Below, in pieces: positions 1 through 9,353 of a DNA stretch of 37,669 nucleotides. The stretch comes from Nocardia uniformis NBRC 13702. GTDB lineage: Bacteria > Actinomycetota > Actinomycetes > Mycobacteriales > Mycobacteriaceae. The notes under the pieces were generated by a model that saw only the letters and a list, made by a program, of their open reading frames with translations, was not told where the DNA came from and did not search any database. The position numbers and the translations under genes were made by a program. The DNA lies in contig NZ_BDCE01000095.1 in assembly GCF_001613345.1 (NCBI RefSeq), positions 1 through 37,669 of the forward strand, given 5' to 3'. Numbering within the stretch: the stretch's first letter is position 1; every line of letters begins with the position of its first letter.

Positions 1-1
1 G

Positions 2-430
2 AGGCAACCCGGGGGCGTATGGGGACCGCGGTGGCTGGCTCTCAATGGGGTGGCGCTGATTGCGGGCGGAGTATTCGTCGCCGATCCAGCCTTCGGATTC
101 CCGGCCGGGGCTCCCGCGCTGGAACCCGACTCGCTGAGCTGGCACGGAATGCTGCACGCGATCGCTCCGGTGATCGGCGCTGTCGGATTCGTCGGCGCGC
201 TGGTCGTGTTCGCCTGGCGCTGGCGTAAGACGGGGCGGTCCGGCCTGGCCGTGCTCACGGTCGTGACGCTGATCGTCTACCTCGGGTTGGGTGCCGTGAC
301 CTCGGCGGGCGCGAAGGACGCCGAGGGCTACTACAACTTCGTCCCGCTGTGGATCTCGGCCGGTGTCGGTGCCGCGTGGATGATCCTGCTGTCGGTTCAG
401 GTCCTGCGCGAGACTCGCGACCCCGCCTGA
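2..430 (+). CDS. DUF998-like multi-pass membrane protein, 5'-truncated
   Basis: The reading frame is open to the left edge, so the N-terminus lies outside the window; only about 142 C-terminal residues are visible. They contain four hydrophobic stretches, separated by short Arg-rich or Gly-rich turns (for example WRWRKTGRSG), and end in a short charged tail (LRETRDPA). The spacing and the HGMLHAIAP segment resemble the DUF998 family of actinobacterial integral membrane proteins, whose function is unknown. The gene converges on rpoC and shares the terminator hairpin at 468-497. A GTG at 50 is an internal codon rather than a convincing start because no ribosome-binding site precedes it and the upstream frame also encodes hydrophobic residues. 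The family call is tentative; that it is a membrane protein is clear. Confidence 0.6.
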   Translation, partial: RQPGGVWGPRWLALNGVALIAGGVFVADPAFGFPAGAPALEPDSLSWHGMLHAIAPVIGAVGFVGALVVFAWRWRKTGRSGLAVLTVVTLIVYLGLGAVTSAGAKDAEGYYNFVPLWISAGVGAAWMILLSVQVLRETRDPA

Positions 431-467
431 CGGGTCCCACCGCCATAAGCCTCGTCCGACGCGAAAC

Positions 468-497
468 GGCCCCCGCTCCGAAATCGGAGCGGGGGCC
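468..497 (-). terminator. Intrinsic terminator of rpoC, possibly bidirectional
   Basis: A perfect 13-bp inverted repeat (GGCCCCCGCTCCG and its complement) with a 4-nt AAAT loop lies 24 nt beyond the rpoC stop. On the minus strand it is followed by GTTTCG, a weak T-tract. It also lies 38 nt after the stop of the convergent membrane-protein gene and may end both transcripts. Confidence 0.8.
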
Positions 498-520
498 GAA
501 TGCTGTTGCGAGACTATAAC

Positions 521-3500
521 TCAGCGGTAGTCGCTGAAGCCGTAGTCGTCCAGTGGCACGGCAGCACCGGTGGTGGTGCCGAAACCGTCCGGGGTGTAGT
601 AGGTGTCGTCGTAGGACGGCACCGCGTACGCGGCCTGACGGGCCTCCTCGGTGGGCTGGACCTGGATATTGCGGTAGCGGTTGATACCGGTACCGGCGGG
701 GATCAGCTTGCCGATGATCACGTTCTCCTTCAAGCCGATCAGCTTGTCGGAGCGGCAGTTGATCGCGGCGTCCGTGAGCACGCGGGTGGTCTCCTGGAAG
801 GAGGCCGCCGACAGCCACGAATCGGTCGCGAGCGACGCCTTGGTGATACCCATGAGGACCGGACGACCCGAAGCCGGCTCGGCACCCTCAGCGACCACGC
901 GGCGGTTCGAGTTCTCGAACTCGGCGCGCTCGACGAGCGAACCGGGCAGGAACTCGGTGGCACCCGAATCGATAATGGTGACGCGACGCAGCATCTGGCG
1001 AACGATGACCTCGATGTGCTTGTCGTGGATCGACACACCCTGCGAGCGGTAGACCTCCTGGACCTCGTGGACCAGGTGGATCTGCACCTGACGGGGGCCC
1101 ATTACGCGCAGCACCTCGTGCGGATCCGCGGAGCCCTCCAGCAGCTGCTGGCCGACCTCCACATGATCGCCGTCGGTGAGCAGACGCTCGGAGCCGTCCT
1201 CGTGCTTGAACACCCGCAGACGCTGACGCTTCGAGAGCTTGTCGTAGAGCACCTCGTCGGAGCCGTCGTCCGGAATGACGGTGATCTTGTAGAAACGATC
1301 GTCGTCTTCCAGTCGCACGCGACCCGACACCTCGGCGATGGGGGCCTTGCCCTTGGGAACACGAGCCTCGAAGAGCTCCTGAACTCGGGGCAGACCACCC
1401 GTGATGTCGTCACCCGCGACACCACCCTGGTGGAAGGTACGCATGGTCAGCTGGGTACCGGGCTCACCGATGGACTGCGCGGCGACAATACCGACGGCCT
1501 CACCGATATCGACCAGCTTGCCGGTCGCCATCGAGCGGCCGTAGCAGGTGGCACACACGCCGGTACCGGTGGTGCAGGTCAGCACGGAGCGGACCTTCAC
1601 CTCGGTGATACCGGCCTCGAGCAGTGCGTCCAGAGCCGGGTCGCCGAGATCGTGACCCTTCTCGATAACGACATTGCCCTTGGCGTCGAGCGCGTCGGTG
1701 GCCAGCGTACGAGCGTAGGTGCTGGTCTCCACGTGCGCGTCCCGGATGAGCGAGCCATCGGGCTGCTTCTCCGCGATCGGCACCACGATGCCGCGCTCGG
1801 TGCCACAGTCGGTCTCGCGAACGATGACGTCCTGCGACACGTCCACCAGACGACGAGTCAGGTAACCCGAGTCGGCGGTACGAAGTGCGGTGTCGGCCAG
1901 ACCCTTACGCGCACCGTGGGTGTTGATGAAGTACTCCAGAACCGTCAGGCCCTCGCGGAACGAGGACTTGATGGGTCGAGGAATGAACTCACCCTTCGGG
2001 TTGGTAACCAGACCCTTCATACCGGCGAGGGTACGAGTCTGGGTGAAGTTACCGGTCGCGCCCGAGTCGACGATCGTAATGATCGGGTTGTCGGCGGGGT
2101 AGTGCGAACGCAGCGCGCGGCCGACCTCTTCGGTCGCTTCCTGCCAGATCTTGACCAGGGCGTTGTTGCGCTCCTGGTGGTCCAGCGCACCGCGCTGGTA
2201 CTTCTTCTCGATCTGATCGGACTGCGCCTCGTAGCGCTCCATGATCTCCGCCTTCTCCGGCGGAACGAGCACGTCCGACATGGCGACGGTGACGCCGGAA
2301 CGCGTGGCCCAGTAGAAGCCCGAGTCCTTCAGCTTGTCGACCGTCTGCGCGACCACGATCATCGGGTAGCGCTCGGCGAGATCATTGATGATCGCCGCCT
2401 GACGCTTCTTCGGCATCGGCTCGTCGATGAACGCGTAGTCCGCCGGGAGCAGATCGTTGAAGATAACGCGACCCAGCGTGGTTTTGGTGGTCCACGCGTC
2501 GCCACGCTGCCAGCCGTTCGGGAACAGGTCGGCCTCGACGTCCTTGGGGGGACGCTGCGTGGTCAGTCGCACCTTGATCATCGAACGCACGGTCAGCTCA
2601 CCGCGGTCGACGGCCATCTGCGCCTCGGAAGGCGAAGAGTAGACACCGAACTCGGGCGAATCCTTGGTGGCCGGCCGGTACTGGCCGATCGCGTTGTCAT
2701 CCGCGCGAGTCAGGAAGTACAGACCCGTCACCATGTCCAGACGCGGCATGGCGAGCGGACGACCCGAGGCGGGCGACAGGATGTTGTTCGAGGACAGCAT
2801 CAGGATGCGCGCCTCGGCCTGCGCCTCCGCGGACAGCGGCAGGTGCACGGCCATCTGGTCACCGTCGAAGTCGGCGTTGAACGCCTCACACACGAGCGGG
2901 TGCAGCTGGATGGCCTTACCTTCGACCAGCAGGGGCTCGAAGGCCTGGATACCCAGGCGGTGCAGGGTGGGCGCGCGGTTCAGCAGCACCGGGTGCTCGG
3001 AGATGACCTCTTCGAGGACATCCCACACCTGGGGACGCTGACGCTCGACCATTCGCTTGGCGGACTTGATGTTCTGCGCGTGGTTGAGATCGACCAGACG
3101 CTTCATGACGAACGGCTTGAACAGCTCGAGCGCCATCAGCTTCGGCAGACCACACTGGTGCAGCTTCAGCTGCGGACCGACCACGATGACCGAACGGCCC
3201 GAGTAGTCGACGCGCTTACCGAGCAGGTTCTGACGGAAACGACCCTGCTTGCCCTTGAGCAGATCGCTCAGGGACTTCAGCGGGCGGTTACCCGGACCGG
3301 TGACCGGACGGCCACGACGGCCGTTGTCGAACAGCGCGTCCACCGACTCCTGCAGCATGCGCTTCTCGTTGTTCACGATGATCTCGGGCGCACCCAGATC
3401 GATCAGTCGCTTCAAACGGTTGTTGCGGTTGATGACGCGGCGGTACAGGTCGTTCAGGTCCGAGGTGGCGAAACGGCCACCGTCGAGCTGGACCATCGGG

Positions 3501-4474
3501 CGCAGCTCCGGCGGGATCACCGGAACGGCGTCGAGGACCATGCCCATCGGCGAGTTGCCGTTCATCTGGAACGCGGCCACAACCTTCAGACGCTTCAGCG
3601 CGCGAAGCTTCTTCTGGCCCTTACCCGTACGAATGGTCTCGCGCAGGTTCTCGGCCTCGGCCGGGATGTCGAACTGCTCCATCAGCTTCTGAATGGCTTC
3701 CGCACCCATGGCGCCGGTGAAGTACTCGCCGTAGCGGTCCTGCAGCTCGCGGTAGAGCATCTCGTCCACGATCAGCTGCTTCAGCGACAGCTTGGTGAAG
3801 GTGGTCCAGATCTCGTCGAGCCGGTCCAGCTCACGCTGAGCGCGGTCACGCAGCTGACGCATTTCGCGCTCGCCGCCGTCCTTCACCTTGCGGCGGACGT
3901 CGGACTTGGCGCCCTCGGCCTCCAGCTCGGCGATATCGGCTTCGAGCTTCTGCGCGCGGGCCTCGAGATCGGCGTCGCGCTGATCGGCGACACCCTTCTT
4001 CTCGACCTCCATCTCCGCCTCGAGGGTGGAGAGTTCGTTGTGCCGCAGTTCCTCATCGACACCGACGATCACGTAGGCGGCGAAGTAGATGATCTTCTCG
4101 AGATCCTTCGGCGCCAGGTCGAGCAGATAGCCCAGACGTGAGGGCACGCCCTTGAAGTACCAGATGTGGGTAACCGGAGCAGCCAGTTCGATATGGCCCA
4201 TCCGCTCACGACGCACCTTGGCGCGGGTCACCTCGACGCCACAGCGCTCACAGATGATGCCCTTGAAGCGCACGCGCTTGTACTTGCCGCAGTAGCACTC
4301 CCAGTCCCGGGTGGGACCGAAGATCTTCTCGCAGAACAAGCCATCCTTCTCCGGCTTGAGCGTGCGGTAGTTGATGGTCTCCGGCTTCTTCACCTCACCG
4401 AAAGACCAGTTTCGAATGTCTTCCGCGGAGGCCAGGCCGATCCGGAGTTCATCGAAGAAGTTGACGTCTAGCAC
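521..4474 (-). CDS. rpoC: DNA-directed RNA polymerase subunit beta'
   Basis: This is the beta' subunit of RNA polymerase, forming the clamp and carrying the catalytic magnesium. The product is 1317 aa, matching the mycobacterial protein (about 1316 aa). Visible landmarks are the N-terminal zinc site with Cys60, Cys62, Cys75 and Cys78, the catalytic NADFDGDQ motif with Asp535, Asp537 and Asp539, the trigger-loop region (GEPGTQLTMRTFHQGG), and a second Cys cluster (TDCGT ... CTTGTGVCATC). A Glu/Lys-rich coiled insertion at about 140-220 is typical of actinobacterial RpoC. The start is GTG, giving MLDVNFFDEL, preceded by AAAGGAAG. It follows rpoB by 141 nt and is presumably cotranscribed with it, although a strong hairpin lies in the spacer. 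Confidence 0.99.
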   Translation of the reverse strand: MLDVNFFDELRIGLASAEDIRNWSFGEVKKPETINYRTLKPEKDGLFCEKIFGPTRDWECYCGKYKRVRFKGIICERCGVEVTRAKVRRERMGHIELAAPVTHIWYFKGVPSRLGYLLDLAPKDLEKIIYFAAYVIVGVDEELRHNELSTLEAEMEVEKKGVADQRDADLEARAQKLEADIAELEAEGAKSDVRRKVKDGGEREMRQLRDRAQRELDRLDEIWTTFTKLSLKQLIVDEMLYRELQDRYGEYFTGAMGAEAIQKLMEQFDIPAEAENLRETIRTGKGQKKLRALKRLKVVAAFQMNGNSPMGMVLDAVPVIPPELRPMVQLDGGRFATSDLNDLYRRVINRNNRLKRLIDLGAPEIIVNNEKRMLQESVDALFDNGRRGRPVTGPGNRPLKSLSDLLKGKQGRFRQNLLGKRVDYSGRSVIVVGPQLKLHQCGLPKLMALELFKPFVMKRLVDLNHAQNIKSAKRMVERQRPQVWDVLEEVISEHPVLLNRAPTLHRLGIQAFEPLLVEGKAIQLHPLVCEAFNADFDGDQMAVHLPLSAEAQAEARILMLSSNNILSPASGRPLAMPRLDMVTGLYFLTRADDNAIGQYRPATKDSPEFGVYSSPSEAQMAVDRGELTVRSMIKVRLTTQRPPKDVEADLFPNGWQRGDAWTTKTTLGRVIFNDLLPADYAFIDEPMPKKRQAAIINDLAERYPMIVVAQTVDKLKDSGFYWATRSGVTVAMSDVLVPPEKAEIMERYEAQSDQIEKKYQRGALDHQERNNALVKIWQEATEEVGRALRSHYPADNPIITIVDSGATGNFTQTRTLAGMKGLVTNPKGEFIPRPIKSSFREGLTVLEYFINTHGARKGLADTALRTADSGYLTRRLVDVSQDVIVRETDCGTERGIVVPIAEKQPDGSLIRDAHVETSTYARTLATDALDAKGNVVIEKGHDLGDPALDALLEAGITEVKVRSVLTCTTGTGVCATCYGRSMATGKLVDIGEAVGIVAAQSIGEPGTQLTMRTFHQGGVAGDDITGGLPRVQELFEARVPKGKAPIAEVSGRVRLEDDDRFYKITVIPDDGSDEVLYDKLSKRQRLRVFKHEDGSERLLTDGDHVEVGQQLLEGSADPHEVLRVMGPRQVQIHLVHEVQEVYRSQGVSIHDKHIEVIVRQMLRRVTIIDSGATEFLPGSLVERAEFENSNRRVVAEGAEPASGRPVLMGITKASLATDSWLSAASFQETTRVLTDAAINCRSDKLIGLKENVIIGKLIPAGTGINRYRNIQVQPTEEARQAAYAVPSYDDTYYTPDGFGTTTGAAVPLDDYGFSDYR

Positions 4475-4567
4475 GTAACTTCCTTTCCCCTGTTCGGGTT
4501 GAGTATGAGCAAAAGTTCTCTAAATCCGCTCGTAGCGACTGCTTGCAGGTCGCTCGAAAGGGTCTGC

Positions 4568-4604
4568 CCGGGAGCGCTTTTCGAAAGCCGGAAAGCGCTC
4601 CCGG
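4568..4604 (-). other. Strong hairpin in the rpoB-rpoC spacer
   Basis: A perfect 13-bp inverted repeat (CCGGGAGCGCTTT and complement) encloses an 11-nt loop, 12 nt after the rpoB stop. It has no following T-run on the minus strand, so a full intrinsic terminator is not supported. An mRNA-processing site or partial attenuator are the alternatives. Confidence 0.6.
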
Positions 4605-4615
4605 ACCGATCGCTC

Positions 4616-7600
4616 TTACTGCGCCAGGTCGTCGACCGTCGCAGCCTCGTTGCGGGACAGGTTGATACCCAGGTTCGCCGCGGCCCGCTCCAGGTCTTCG
4701 TCGTCACCGTCGCGCATTTCGATCGCGGCACCGTCCGAGGACAGCACCTCGACGTTCAGGCACAGCGACTGGAGTTCCTTGAGCAGAACCTTGAACGACT
4801 CCGGAATACCAGGCTCCGGAATGTTCTCGCCCTTGACGATCGCCTCGTACACCTTCACGCGGCCGACAACGTCATCGGACTTGATGGTGAGGAGCTCCTG
4901 CAGGGTGTACGCAGCGCCGTAGGCCTGCATGGCCCAGCACTCCATCTCACCGAATCGCTGACCACCGAACTGCGCCTTACCACCCAGCGGCTGCTGCGTG
5001 ATCATCGAGTACGGACCGGTCGAACGCGCGTGGATCTTGTCGTCGACCAGGTGGTGCAGCTTCAGGATGTACATGTAGCCGACGGAGACCGGGTACGGGA
5101 ACGGCTCACCGGAACGTCCGTCGAGCAGCACCGCCTTACCGTTGTCGTCGATCATCTTCTCGTTGTCGCGGTTCGGCAGCGTCGAGGTCAGCAGACCCGT
5201 CAGCTCCTCCTCGCGCGCACCGTCGAACACCGGGGTGGCGATATTCGTGCCACCGGGCTGACCGAGCATTTCCTCCGGCAGGTTCTTGGCCCACTCGGGT
5301 GAACCCTCGACCTGCCAGCCGGTCTTGGCGATATAGCCGAGGTGTGTTTCCAGCACCTGACCGATGTTCATACGACGCGGCACGCCGTGGGTGTTCAGGA
5401 TGATGTCGACCGGGGTTCCGTCCGGCAGGAACGGCATGTCCTCCTGCGGGAGGATCTTGCCGATAACACCCTTGTTGCCGTGGCGGCCGGCGAGCTTGTC
5501 GCCGTCCTGGATCTTGCGCTTCTGCGCCACGTACACGCGGACCAGCTCGTTGACGCCGGGGGGCAGATCGTCGTCGTCCTCGCGCGAGAACACGCGGACG
5601 CCGATGACCTTGCCGGACTCACCGTGCGGCACCTTCAGCGAGGTGTCGCGCACTTCGCGCGCCTTCTCACCGAAGATGGCGCGCAGCAGGCGCTCTTCCG
5701 GGGTCAGCTCGGTCTCACCCTTCGGGGTGACCTTGCCGACCAGGATGTCGCCGTCACGAACCTCGGCACCGATGCGCACGATGCCGCGCTCATCCAGATC
5801 CGCCAGGACCTCGTCGGAGACGTTCGGGATATCCCGGGTGATCTCCTCCGCGCCCAGCTTGGTGTCGCGCGCGTCGATTTCGTGCTCTTCGATGTGAATC
5901 GAGGTGAGCACGTCCTCTTCGACGAGGCGCTGCGACAGGATGATCGCGTCCTCGTAGTTGTGGCCCTCCCACGGCATGATCGCCACGAGCAGGTTCTTGC
6001 CGAGCGCCATCTCACCGTTTTCGGTGCAGGGGCCGTCGGCGAGCACATGGCCCTTCTCGACCCGCACGCCCTCGTCCACGATCGGACGCTGGTTGGCGCA
6101 GGTGCCCTGGTTGGAGCGCTCGAACTTACGCAGGCGGTACGAGCGGCGGGTGCCGTCGTCGTGCATGACGGTGATGAAGTCGGCCGAGACCTCTTCCACC
6201 ACACCGGGCTTCTCGTTCACGACCACGTCGCCGGCATCGACCGCGGCACGCAGTTCCATACCGGTGCCGACCAGCGGCGACTCGGAACGGATCAGCGGCA
6301 CGGCCTGACGCTGCATATTCGCGCCCATGAGGGCACGGTTGGCATCGTCGTGCTCGAGGAACGGGATCATGGCGGTCGCGACCGACACCATCTGGCGCGG
6401 CGAGACGTCCATGTAGTCGACATCCGCGGGCTGGACGTACTCCATCTCCTCGTTGCCGTGGCGCGCGAGCACCTTGGTCTCGAGGAAGTTGCCGTCCCGG
6501 TCGACCGGCGAGTTGGCCTGGGCCCGGACGTGCCGGTCCTCTTCGTCAGCGGTGAGGTACTTGACCTCGTCGGTGACCTTGCCGTCGACGACCTTGCGGT
6601 ACGGGGTTTCGATGAAGCCGAACGGGTTGACCCGGGCGTACACCGACAGCGAACCGATCAGGCCGATGTTCGGGCCTTCCGGGGTCTCGATCGGGCACAT
6701 GCGGCCGTAGTGCGACGGGTGAACGTCACGAACTTCCAGACCGGCGCGCTCACGGGACAGACCACCCGGGCCCAGCGCCGACAGGCGGCGCTTGTGGGTC
6801 AGACCCGACAGCGGGTTGTTCTGGTCCATGAACTGCGACAGCTGCGACGTTCCGAAGAACTCCTTGATCGCGGCCACCACGGGGCGGATGTTGATCAGGG
6901 TCTGCGGCGTAATGGCCTCGACGTCCTGGGTGGTCATGCGCTCACGCACGACACGCTCCATACGCGAGAGACCGACGCGGATCTGGTTCTGGATCAGCTC
7001 GCCGACGGTACGCAGACGACGGTTACCGAAGTGATCGATATCGTCGACGTCGACCGGGACCTCACGGCCGCCGGGGGCGGTCATCATGCGATCGCCCTGG
7101 TGCAGGCGGACCAGGTATTCGATCGTCGTGACGATGTCTTCCTTGGTCAGCACCGAACCGACAACCGGCTTGTCCAGGTTCAGGCCCAGCTTCTTGTTGA
7201 CCTTGTAGCGGCCGACGCGAGCCAGGTCGTAGCGCTTCTCCTTGAAGAACAGGTTCTCCAGCAGGGTCTGCGCGGACTCCTTGGTCGGCGGCTCGCCCGG
7301 GCGCAGCTTGCGGTAGATATCGAGCAGCGCCTCGTCCTGCCCCGGCGTGCTGTCCTTCTCCAGGGTCGACATCATGATCTCGGAGAAACCGAAACGCTCG
7401 GTGATCTCCTCGGTCGTCAGGCCCAGCGCCTTGAGCAGCACGGTGACCGGCTGCCGACGCTTGCGGTCGATACGCACACCGACAGTGTCGCGCTTGTCGA
7501 CGTCGAACTCGAGCCATGCGCCACGAGACGGGATGACGCGCACGGAATGCAGCGTCTTCTCGGTGCTCTTGTCGATGCTGTCGTCGAAGTAGACGCCCGG

Positions 7601-8083
7601 CGAACGGACGAGCTGCGATACGACGACGCGCTCGGTGCCGTTGATGATGAAGGTGCCCTTATCGGTCATCATCGGGAAATCACCCATGAAGACCGTCTGA
7701 GACTTGATCTCACCGGTGTTGTTGTTGATGAACTCCGCGGTCACGAACAGTGGCGCCGCGTAGGTCATGTCCTTGTCCTTGCACTCCTCGATCGAGGCTT
7801 TGTGCTCCTCGAAACGAGGATCGGAGAAGGACAACGACATGGAACCGGAGAAGTCCTCGATCGGCGAGAGCTCCTCGAGCACCTCCTCGAGCCCACCGAA
7901 CGGATTGACGTCGCCGCGCGCCGTAGCGCGCTCCCGCCAATCCGGTGAACCGATCAGCCAGTTGAACGAGTCGGTTTGTAGATCGAGAAGACCGGGAACC
8001 TCCAGGGGTTCACGAATCTTCGCGAAAGACACCCGCTTCGGGGCTCCGGGAATACCGGCCTTGGTCTGGGTGGAGACTGCCAA
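4616..8083 (-). CDS. rpoB: DNA-directed RNA polymerase subunit beta
   Basis: This is the beta subunit of RNA polymerase. The protein is about 1155 aa and follows the M. tuberculosis sequence closely from GAPKRVSFAKIREPLEVPGLL to the C-terminal LGINLSRNEA. The rifampicin-binding cluster reads GTSQLSQFMDQNNPLSGL followed by THKRRLSALGPGG, so the His and Ser positions most often changed in resistant strains are unaltered. I place the start at TTG 8083 (MAVSTQTKAG), because GGAAGGA lies 6 nt upstream and the revised M. tuberculosis RpoB start occupies the same site. A GTG at 8101 (MLEGRILAVS) is the alternative. Longer readings into the leader give unconserved residues. Transcription probably starts near 8263. 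Confidence 0.98.
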   Translation of the reverse strand: MAVSTQTKAGIPGAPKRVSFAKIREPLEVPGLLDLQTDSFNWLIGSPDWRERATARGDVNPFGGLEEVLEELSPIEDFSGSMSLSFSDPRFEEHKASIEECKDKDMTYAAPLFVTAEFINNNTGEIKSQTVFMGDFPMMTDKGTFIINGTERVVVSQLVRSPGVYFDDSIDKSTEKTLHSVRVIPSRGAWLEFDVDKRDTVGVRIDRKRRQPVTVLLKALGLTTEEITERFGFSEIMMSTLEKDSTPGQDEALLDIYRKLRPGEPPTKESAQTLLENLFFKEKRYDLARVGRYKVNKKLGLNLDKPVVGSVLTKEDIVTTIEYLVRLHQGDRMMTAPGGREVPVDVDDIDHFGNRRLRTVGELIQNQIRVGLSRMERVVRERMTTQDVEAITPQTLINIRPVVAAIKEFFGTSQLSQFMDQNNPLSGLTHKRRLSALGPGGLSRERAGLEVRDVHPSHYGRMCPIETPEGPNIGLIGSLSVYARVNPFGFIETPYRKVVDGKVTDEVKYLTADEEDRHVRAQANSPVDRDGNFLETKVLARHGNEEMEYVQPADVDYMDVSPRQMVSVATAMIPFLEHDDANRALMGANMQRQAVPLIRSESPLVGTGMELRAAVDAGDVVVNEKPGVVEEVSADFITVMHDDGTRRSYRLRKFERSNQGTCANQRPIVDEGVRVEKGHVLADGPCTENGEMALGKNLLVAIMPWEGHNYEDAIILSQRLVEEDVLTSIHIEEHEIDARDTKLGAEEITRDIPNVSDEVLADLDERGIVRIGAEVRDGDILVGKVTPKGETELTPEERLLRAIFGEKAREVRDTSLKVPHGESGKVIGVRVFSREDDDDLPPGVNELVRVYVAQKRKIQDGDKLAGRHGNKGVIGKILPQEDMPFLPDGTPVDIILNTHGVPRRMNIGQVLETHLGYIAKTGWQVEGSPEWAKNLPEEMLGQPGGTNIATPVFDGAREEELTGLLTSTLPNRDNEKMIDDNGKAVLLDGRSGEPFPYPVSVGYMYILKLHHLVDDKIHARSTGPYSMITQQPLGGKAQFGGQRFGEMECWAMQAYGAAYTLQELLTIKSDDVVGRVKVYEAIVKGENIPEPGIPESFKVLLKELQSLCLNVEVLSSDGAAIEMRDGDDEDLERAAANLGINLSRNEAATVDDLAQ

Positions 8084-8261
8084 GATGCGTCCTTCCAGCA
8101 CCTCACGCGCGATCGCGTGGTGGTCCGCGACCGTCGCTTGTCTGCTACGAATTCCGCTGGACCCCACCCGAACGAAACCCGAACAGCAACCAGCGGAAGT
8201 AACACCGGAAGGTGGAACTTTCGTCGATGCGAACAAGGGATGGACAGGAGGCAGCCAGCGC

Positions 8262-8298
8262 AACGTCCAAAACTACACCCAACCCACGGGGGTGTCAA
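8262..8298 (-). promoter_or_regulatory. rpoBC promoter
   Basis: On the minus strand a perfect TTGACA (8293-8298) is followed after exactly 17 bp by TAGTTT (8270-8275), which fits the actinobacterial TANNNT form of the -10 box. The predicted transcript start near 8263 leaves an approximately 180-nt leader before the rpoB start. No other pair as good was seen in the 8084-8625 gap. The rest of that gap holds a T6 run on the minus strand near 8408 next to a GC-rich, poorly paired segment, which may be a weak terminator for the mce operon. I see no gene in it. Confidence 0.65.
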
Positions 8299-8625
8299 AG
8301 TACCACCCATGAAGGATGGCGGGCGGCTAACGCGCCGAGCCCGTTTTCTGTGGCGCACTGCACAAACACGAAGGCGATTGGTTGGGCCGAAGATGAGCTT
8401 CGGCCACAAAAAACGCCCCGGGAGTCCCGTCGTCCGCTGGCTGCGATTGCCGGGTCACCGATGGGGGTTTGCCCCTGTGACAGCTGCCGCTGTTGTGAAT
8501 AGCGTGACGCGTCGGACGAAACTCGTCAAGTGCGGCAGGGCCTGCGCGTGGCGCGAGATCGTTTGTCGCGCTGGCGGATCACCGAAAAAGGGCTTCCCAC
8601 CAGGGGCGTAAAACGCCTTGACCGA

Positions 8626-9342
8626 TCAGTTGTCGGCGATCTCGGCGGCCAGCCAGCGACCGTCCACCTTTTGCATCCGCAGCACCACCGGACCGGAGGC
8701 GAGCGGCTGCGGCGAGCCATCCTTGACGGCAACGACATTGAGGTCGACGAGCAGCTCCGCCCGATCATCAGTGAGCAAAGTCACACCGATCGGGTCGGTC
8801 GTGACCTCGGTATCGGTCTGCGCCTGCTTGATCGTGTCGACCGTGGTGTCGATGTACTTCTCGAGGTCCGCGCGCATGTCGTCGGTCAGGACGGCACCGA
8901 CGGCGTCCTTCCACGTGTCGATCTCCGCGGCCCGGTAGCCGTAGAGCGTCGACAGGGCATTACTGGCGGCGGCCTTCACCTCGGTGGTCGATTTATTGTC
9001 GACGTAGGCCAGATTGCTGTCGTCGACGCCGGGACGGAAGGCGGCGACCACGGCGAACGCGCCGAGTACCGCCGCGGCGATACCGCAGATAATGGCGGTG
9101 CGCCAGGTCTTCCACCAGGCACCGCGGGCCGCGGGCTGGCGCTGGGGTCGGCTCGCCGCCGGACGTTCCTTCGACAGGCCGACCCGCGGGCGGGCGGTGG
9201 AGCTCGAGCGAGCAGTGTCGGAGGTCCCGCGGTCGGCCTGCCCGCGCACATCGGCGGCAGTGGTCCGGGCGCCGGAGCTGCGCTGGGCCGCGGGGCGGCG
9301 CTTGGGGGTTACGCGGTTGACGGCGGGTCGCTTATTGGCCAT
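8626..9342 (-). CDS. Mce-associated membrane protein (last gene of the mce operon)
   Basis: The product is 238 aa. A basic, Ala/Arg/Ser/Pro-rich, probably cytoplasmic N-terminus (1-80) is followed by one membrane span at about 82-102 and an extracytoplasmic domain. That domain has the layout of Mas proteins that accompany mce operons: a 'NALSTLYGYRAAEIDTW' helix, a 'LTDDMRADLEKY' segment and a final 'VDGRWLAAEI' strand. The start is ATG 9342, 7 nt after a perfect AGGAGG, rather than longer upstream readings. It follows the other Mce-associated gene by 11 nt. Mas proteins are thought to stabilise or support Mce complexes; the molecular role is inferred from the family only. Confidence 0.88.
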   Translation of the reverse strand: MANKRPAVNRVTPKRRPAAQRSSGARTTAADVRGQADRGTSDTARSSSTARPRVGLSKERPAASRPQRQPAARGAWWKTWRTAIICGIAAAVLGAFAVVAAFRPGVDDSNLAYVDNKSTTEVKAAASNALSTLYGYRAAEIDTWKDAVGAVLTDDMRADLEKYIDTTVDTIKQAQTDTEVTTDPIGVTLLTDDRAELLVDLNVVAVKDGSPQPLASGPVVLRMQKVDGRWLAAEIADN

Positions 9343-9353
9343 TTCCCTGCCTC

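Noticed and set aside
500..4141. 1213-codon open frame on the plus strand opposite rpoC
   Set aside because: It is antisense to a highly conserved gene; the translation is rich in Arg, Leu, Val, Asp and His as expected from reading GC-rich codons backwards, and it resembles no family.
5342..7948. 868-codon open frame on the plus strand opposite rpoB
   Set aside because: Same antisense pattern as opposite rpoC; no ribosome-binding site or domain.
8400..8420. Intrinsic terminator with T6 downstream of the mce operon
   Set aside because: The adjoining GC-rich sequence does not form a clean stem and it is about 210 nt beyond the last stop; kept only as a remark.
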